A DNA stretch of 64,000 nucleotides from Nitrosomonas sp. (GTDB taxonomy: Bacteria; Pseudomonadota; Gammaproteobacteria; Burkholderiales; Nitrosomonadaceae). The stretch covers positions 1,922,001 to 1,986,000 of the forward strand of contig JADJBK010000006.1 in the NCBI GenBank assembly GCA_016703745.1, written 5' to 3'. The translations under genes were made by a program, and so were the position numbers. The number at the start of each line of letters is the position of its first letter. The stretch's first letter is position 1. Under the pieces are notes generated by a model. That model was not told the DNA's origin. It saw nothing but the letters and a program-made list of their open reading frames with translations, and did no database searches. This document shows positions 60,701 to 64,000 of this stretch, piece by piece.

Positions 60701-61578
60701 TTTATGATGACGTCCAAGCTGCGTATTTAATGGCTTCCCGCCGCTGCATGCTTTTCCCTTCGCTCAAGAGCCTGACACATGCGGATGATGAGGAAGCACT
60801 GAAACAATTCATTGGGCCATTGGGCAATGCCAGTGCGAAAGATATTCTGGAACGATTCGGCTATACCGATCTGGATAACCTGGAAGCGGATCTGAAAAAC
60901 ATCGGTCCGGATCCGTCAAAGTGGGCTGAACAAGACATACACACTTGCATTTTGCGACATAAGCAGTCGATTATGGAAAAGGTGGTCTCGGAGCGTGACA
61001 TGCTTTTTGACTATCTCTCGGAGATGAATTGCTTTGACCAGGATGATATCGTTATTGTCGATGTGGGCTGGGGAGGAAGCATACAAAACTCTCTTGTAAA
61101 ACTGCTGGAGCTTTGGAATTACCCGGCGAAACGTCTGCATGGAATTTATCTCGGTGTGAATGACGGCGTGGCATACAAGCAGAACAAAACCGGCTTCTTG
61201 TTTGAGGGAGATCAGTCACAGTTTCTCGAGTATCTTAATTTGATCGAGCTGATAACCTCGTCTCCCAAAAATGGAGTAGTCCATATTGATTGTATTGACG
61301 GGAATTTTGTTCCAGTGACCGGTACAACTAGTGAACATGAGAAAAAACGACAACTTGTTTCAGCGGAAATCCAGAAAGGCATACTCGATTTTGCACACCT
61401 GATCAAAAAACACAATATTGATTCCCTGAATTTCATTCATGCGGACGATTTCAAGGCATTATTTGAGTCATTACGAGACTACGCTTCTGAAGAAGATGTT
61501 GTTCAATTTGGACAACTGAGACACGCAATAATGATTGGTAACCGCTATACACATCCCGTACTTAATCTGAGAGCTTGA
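57787..61578 (+). CDS. Deacetylase, glycosyltransferase 2, coiled-coil and HAD multidomain protein
   Basis: Surface-glycan enzyme with several activities in one chain. Seen: 1263 residues from TTG 57787 (no ATG upstream of the first domain). PIG-L/LmbE N-acetyl-sugar deacetylase (15-240; PHPDDE at 24-29, HPDH at 128-131); GT-A glycosyltransferase 2 (~255-470; SVIIRSMDRATLSDAL, FLDDDDFF, EDWDFWLQVA); coiled coil (~495-590) with 14-residue repeats; HAD-like domain (~690-890; FDVFDT with Asp695 and Asp698, VSDMYL, HIGDNRISDF); and an unrecognised C-terminal part (~900-1263; FLARDGDIMSQVYQLL, VDVGWGGSIQNSL). HAD proteins with such tails occur in polysaccharide loci. Four bases before the next gene. 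Confidence 0.85.
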   Translation: MENLLVPNHSVTEISCTCALIFAPHPDDEVFGCGGAIMRHIEHGAAVHVIIVTDGGYDISEDQADSYISQRQNESIAAAEILGYGKPLFWNYPDRQIHYDEKLIQEILTAIRETGADLVYAPSVFEMHPDHRMLAMAVIEAVRRIGSNIRVALYEVGIPLRPNLLLDISEVVARKAAAMKCFISQNTRQRYDLHIASLNHYRTYTLPAKVEAAEAYILLSAEEMASDPLKLYQSEHTRQKSLGVPLDSKDLPLISVIIRSMDRATLSDALDSVALQTYPNIEVVVVNAIGGTHREISEWCGRFPLRIFGSGRPLKRSHAANCGLDLARGEYCIFLDDDDFFDPDHIANLIESLKNARNHLAAYTGVRIEGEAGIISGVFNQSFSAARLMAGNFIPIHAVLFKRILVEQGCRFDENLDSYEDWDFWLQVARKTDFVHSEKVSAAYRVQLGSSGMSQPLTHNLPLQRQFRLQVWKKWWRRWTADDFDHLVADFHQQLILLQQQLGRSAHSENELRCLLAEKERLQAEHEVRIVTLNQTVFENEERIATLNQTLNQVVSENEKQIAALNQTTSERNEQIMQLRSTVAEIFDSRSWKLTAPVRFFSQTTRKILQYGKPVSHLALQYYRRESGYKLLRRIFSILRNEGLNGIRWRLRALHKNHEAITPRLKAKPAARLEKHHYLPLSTIDITKYDYFFFDVFDTAISRFFKKPTDIFEYISFRTKTPDFHLRRIQQEAETRKQYKDRKEISILEIYNNLPGDSIEAEISAELKFCVAHPEVYDFYLKLLDAGKKVYFVSDMYLDKETVSRILNENGFCTYEGVYVSSEDDLLKGDGSRFEWLKKNIPESIGSTIHIGDNRISDFSQPQAHGFDAFHFMEHDVYYRQDSFLYSKVDFLNSKHSLGLSFLLATFRYWKSGFHDQPPDYWSQFGFLYGGALISAFCGFIHEQLASRKLSCDKIYFLARDGDIMSQVYQLLYDDVQAAYLMASRRCMLFPSLKSLTHADDEEALKQFIGPLGNASAKDILERFGYTDLDNLEADLKNIGPDPSKWAEQDIHTCILRHKQSIMEKVVSERDMLFDYLSEMNCFDQDDIVIVDVGWGGSIQNSLVKLLELWNYPAKRLHGIYLGVNDGVAYKQNKTGFLFEGDQSQFLEYLNLIELITSSPKNGVVHIDCIDGNFVPVTGTTSEHEKKRQLVSAEIQKGILDFAHLIKKHNIDSLNFIHADDFKALFESLRDYASEEDVVQFGQLRHAIMIGNRYTHPVLNLRA
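59383..59520 (+). repeat. In-frame 42-base tandem repeats encoding heptads
   Basis: Units beginning CTTAACCAA recur at 59383, 59425 (a 12-base partial), 59437 and 59479. Full units are 42 bases, encoding LNQTVFENEERIAT, LNQVVSENEKQIAA and LNQTTSERNEQIMQ, that is, two heptads each. They lengthen the coiled coil between the glycosyltransferase and HAD domains and could vary in number between strains. Confidence 0.8.
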
Positions 61579-61581
61579 TGT

Positions 61582-62376
61582 ATGCACGACATAAAATTGG
61601 TGACCGTTTTCATTACCCCGGAAATGTACAGCAGGTTTTTCACATCGAATGCCAATGTTAATGGTTATGATTTAATCAGCATTGATAACCGGCAACTCAA
61701 TCGTGGCTTGCCCATGATTTATAATGAAGTCATTGAAAATCAAATCAATAATGATTGCTGGCTGTTTTTTGTTCACGAGGATTTCGAAATCAAGTGTGAC
61801 TTGGCCATAGTAGATAGTTTAGATCCGGAGAACGTCTATGGCACCTTCGGTGTAAATTTTGAACATGATGTACCTGTTGGATATGGAAAACACATTTGTA
61901 GCAATAAAGACGGCTCTAATCCACTGGATGCTGGAAATGAAATACCGGATACAGTCAAAGTGCAAACCCTCGATTGCCAGAGTATTCTGGTTCATACATC
62001 ATTGCTCGCTAAGCATGCGCTCCTTCGCTTTGATGAAAATTTGACATTTGATTTGTATGCAGAAGATTTTTCCATTAACGCGCAGGAAAGGCATGGAATC
62101 GATGTAAAAGTATTTCCGCTTAAATTTCAGCACTATTCACATGGTAAAGTAACAGAAAGATATCATGCAGGACTGCGCTATCTGGCAGAAAAATATCCCT
62201 CAGTAGGCGTTGCGGGGAGTTGCTCTTTTATTGGCGGAAGGGCCAGTGAATTGGAAAAAAAGTTTACGTACAACATACCCGCAAACCCGAATAGCAATCA
62301 ATCGACGAGAATTTCTTATACGCTCAAAGGGGTTGCGAGGCGCTTCCGATCACTTTTTCTCTCCATGTTCAAGTGA
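61582..62376 (+). CDS. Glycosyltransferase-like protein (PF13712 type)
   Basis: Predicted GT-A sugar transferase. Seen: 264 residues; LISIDNRQLNRGLPMIYNEVI start, the metal-site region WLFFVHEDFEI (~75-85, in place of DxD), a substrate part with SILVHTSLLAKHALLRFDENL and FDLYAEDFSINAQERHGIDV, the latter typical of Glyco_tranf_2_5 proteins, and a basic C-terminus. Begins three bases after the multidomain protein, so the two are probably co-translated and act on the same glycan. Confidence 0.72.
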   Translation: MHDIKLVTVFITPEMYSRFFTSNANVNGYDLISIDNRQLNRGLPMIYNEVIENQINNDCWLFFVHEDFEIKCDLAIVDSLDPENVYGTFGVNFEHDVPVGYGKHICSNKDGSNPLDAGNEIPDTVKVQTLDCQSILVHTSLLAKHALLRFDENLTFDLYAEDFSINAQERHGIDVKVFPLKFQHYSHGKVTERYHAGLRYLAEKYPSVGVAGSCSFIGGRASELEKKFTYNIPANPNSNQSTRISYTLKGVARRFRSLFLSMFK

Positions 62377-62413
62377 AGGGTTATATCGTGCCCGCATTAA
62401 AAATAAGAGTACT

Positions 62414-64000
62414 TTATCTAAAATCCATGTCGCCCCCCGTTAACCACCAAAGATCCTGTAATTTTTCCGAATGTAAACCCTGACTCCAGGTTGGCGCAGG
62501 AATGGGAATTTCCTGCCCGATTCGACGCCCCCCTGTTTGGGTGAAACAGGGAGCGAAATTTTGGGGAATACGGATAAATACACGTCTTTTCTGATGCATT
62601 CCCGTTACTCTCCTGGCATGCGAGATCAACAGTGGCATGACCTGTAATGGACCAATCAAATCCATGATTTCAGTTTCATTTAAATCATGCCGCAAGACGA
62701 TCAAACCACGAATCTGTCTGTCAATGCGGCCAATGACCAGCAATAGCTGGTAGTGATGGTGCGGATGATCCAGATAGCGATAACGCAGGTAGGCACTGTC
62801 CCGCACGCCAATGATGGCATTTTTGAAATCAACAGCCATTTTTTGCCAAAGATTATCAACGGTTGATGTTTGCCAGATGGCGTGCTGCAGATCGATTTCA
62901 TTGATTCGCGTAAATACATGGGGTGTTCCTGGTTTGGGTTGCCATTCGATCTCCACCATGTTGCCAATCCTGGAATAAAGTCTGAGGCGCTCGGCAACCC
63001 GCATTGCGCGATCGTTTGGAAAGCCGTATCCCGTCAGTATGGGTTTGCCGAAGCCGACATAACTTTCCTGGAAGGTTGCCGCCATGAGAAAAAAAGGACC
63101 TCTACGAGTTAGAATGCCTCGCTCATCTGAATCAACCATGACATCACCAATCTGAACAGCGGTGATGGTTTGTCCAAATAATAAAGCACTGCGAAGCATG
63201 CCTCCGTAATGTGCGATCAGGCGATCATTCCGCCAGACTCCCAGCGCCCGACTGCCATGTTGCCCATATTTCCAATGCCACATCTGAGGAGACATGTCAT
63301 GGCCAAAAGTTCTGCTGAACAACTGCTGCATTTCTGGCGTGTGTCGGTCGTCAAGTATTCCCACGCGCCATTTGGGAATCGAGGTTTTTTTAAATTTGAG
63401 CAGGGCATAACCGAATAAACCGTCAGCATATCGGCGTTGATAATTTTTGTTGGATTCATCCAGTTTGTCCAACGTTTCGCCATCCAGTGACAGCTCTGAC
63501 ATCAGGTAATCCTTGAATTTTGTTGTCAAGCGCAGCAAATGCGTTAAGGTCGGCGCGGCCAGAGTAGATAAATCTATCTGCTCTGTCAGCTTGAACCCCA
63601 TCCTTTCAGCCAACCGAATCATGTCGTGCAAGGAATGCAGCCCTTCACTGCCTGATTTTTCACGGCGCAAGGAAAACTCATCCATGATCAGGATATCGCC
63701 GCCAATCGGCAGTAAATGCAATGCCTGGTTGAAAATCTCCAATGGTTCAATGTATTGCGCTGATTCCTGAAACAGGATGAGATCCCAACTCTCCGGGCTG
63801 GCCTGGTAATTCTCGAAATGCTGACAGTCAATGGAAAGATCTTGACCAAACCGTTTATTCAAGATGGCTATTTGTGCGGAATCAGGGGTAATGCCCTGCA
63901 CTTGATAACCCCGCAGCTTTAGCTCAGCAAACGTGGTTCCCAATCCCACGCCAACTTCCAGAATTTTTTTTGTAGTATCGGGAAGATGTGATAACAGCAA
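62414..64000 (-). CDS. Methyltransferase-GNAT acyltransferase fusion, 5-prime end outside window
   Basis: Two-domain protein truncated by the window end. Seen: at least 528 residues; class I SAM methyltransferase (1-210; ILEVGVGLGTTFAEL, WDLILFQESAQYI, GGDILIMDEFSL) joined to a GNAT-like acyltransferase domain (~225-528; LFSRTFGHDMSPQMWHWKYG, VWRNDRLIAHYGGMLRS, VQIGDVMVDSDERG, GFGFPNDRAMRVAERL-like GYGFPNDRAM). The second part resembles acetyltransferases found in glycan and sialic-acid-like loci. The reading frame continues past base 64000 with no start seen. Convergent with the glycosyltransferase gene. Confidence 0.75.
   Translation of the reverse strand: MLLSHLPDTTKKILEVGVGLGTTFAELKLRGYQVQGITPDSAQIAILNKRFGQDLSIDCQHFENYQASPESWDLILFQESAQYIEPLEIFNQALHLLPIGGDILIMDEFSLRREKSGSEGLHSLHDMIRLAERMGFKLTEQIDLSTLAAPTLTHLLRLTTKFKDYLMSELSLDGETLDKLDESNKNYQRRYADGLFGYALLKFKKTSIPKWRVGILDDRHTPEMQQLFSRTFGHDMSPQMWHWKYGQHGSRALGVWRNDRLIAHYGGMLRSALLFGQTITAVQIGDVMVDSDERGILTRRGPFFLMAATFQESYVGFGKPILTGYGFPNDRAMRVAERLRLYSRIGNMVEIEWQPKPGTPHVFTRINEIDLQHAIWQTSTVDNLWQKMAVDFKNAIIGVRDSAYLRYRYLDHPHHHYQLLLVIGRIDRQIRGLIVLRHDLNETEIMDLIGPLQVMPLLISHARRVTGMHQKRRVFIRIPQNFAPCFTQTGGRRIGQEIPIPAPTWSQGLHSEKLQDLWWLTGGDMDFR

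Overview
The window looks like chromosome from a betaproteobacterium close to Nitrosomonas. The inference rests on gene content: a proteobacterial rimP-nusA-infB-rbfA-truB block, a complete system I cytochrome c maturation operon (ccmABCDEFGHI), metX-metW, a permease-less PTS (EIIA-Man, HPr, EI), the Thiobacillus ferrooxidans-type gshA next to gshB, and abundant envelope and c-type cytochrome genes. I could run no search, so the genus is an inference.

Layout. 1-2.9 kb: two surface-polysaccharide genes (WecA-like transferase, WbpM-like dehydratase). 3-11.7 kb: ordinary metabolism and envelope genes (Lon-like protease, glutathione peroxidase, TolC, Pcm, riboswitch-controlled thiC, uppP, rhodanese). 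11.7-16.6 kb: a decayed accessory patch with transposase remnants, a truncated small membrane protein gene, a frameshifted Crp/Fnr gene and an AT-rich methyltransferase, interrupted by an intact BON lipoprotein/DUF1207 pair. 16.6-36.3 kb: conserved core (metW/metX, PTS, nusA-infB operon, ccm operon, bcp, mdh, a tRNA with CAU anticodon).

36.5-54.2 kb holds the most unusual material. A large FecR-TPR-beta-barrel protein lies downstream of a perfect CRP-type palindrome; it is followed by two tandem paralogous proteins I do not recognise and by a Crp/Fnr regulator. After gshBA and serB comes a minus-strand set: outer-membrane protein, ECF sigma factor, anti-sigma factor with a subtilase-prodomain-like outer part, and a subtilase. 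Opposite to it run small secreted proteins, an alpha-carbonic anhydrase, a probable MITE with 16-bp terminal repeats and 8-bp target duplication, then a decaheme cytochrome overlapping an MtrB/PioB-type outer-membrane barrel, the two parts of a porin-cytochrome electron conduit across the outer membrane.

54.4-64 kb: an IS3-type remnant, rpe-gph-trpE, and a glycan region with a 1263-residue deacetylase/glycosyltransferase/coiled-coil/HAD fusion, a small glycosyltransferase and a methyltransferase-acyltransferase fusion cut by the window end.

No rRNA genes, CRISPR arrays, prophage or complete insertion sequences were seen.
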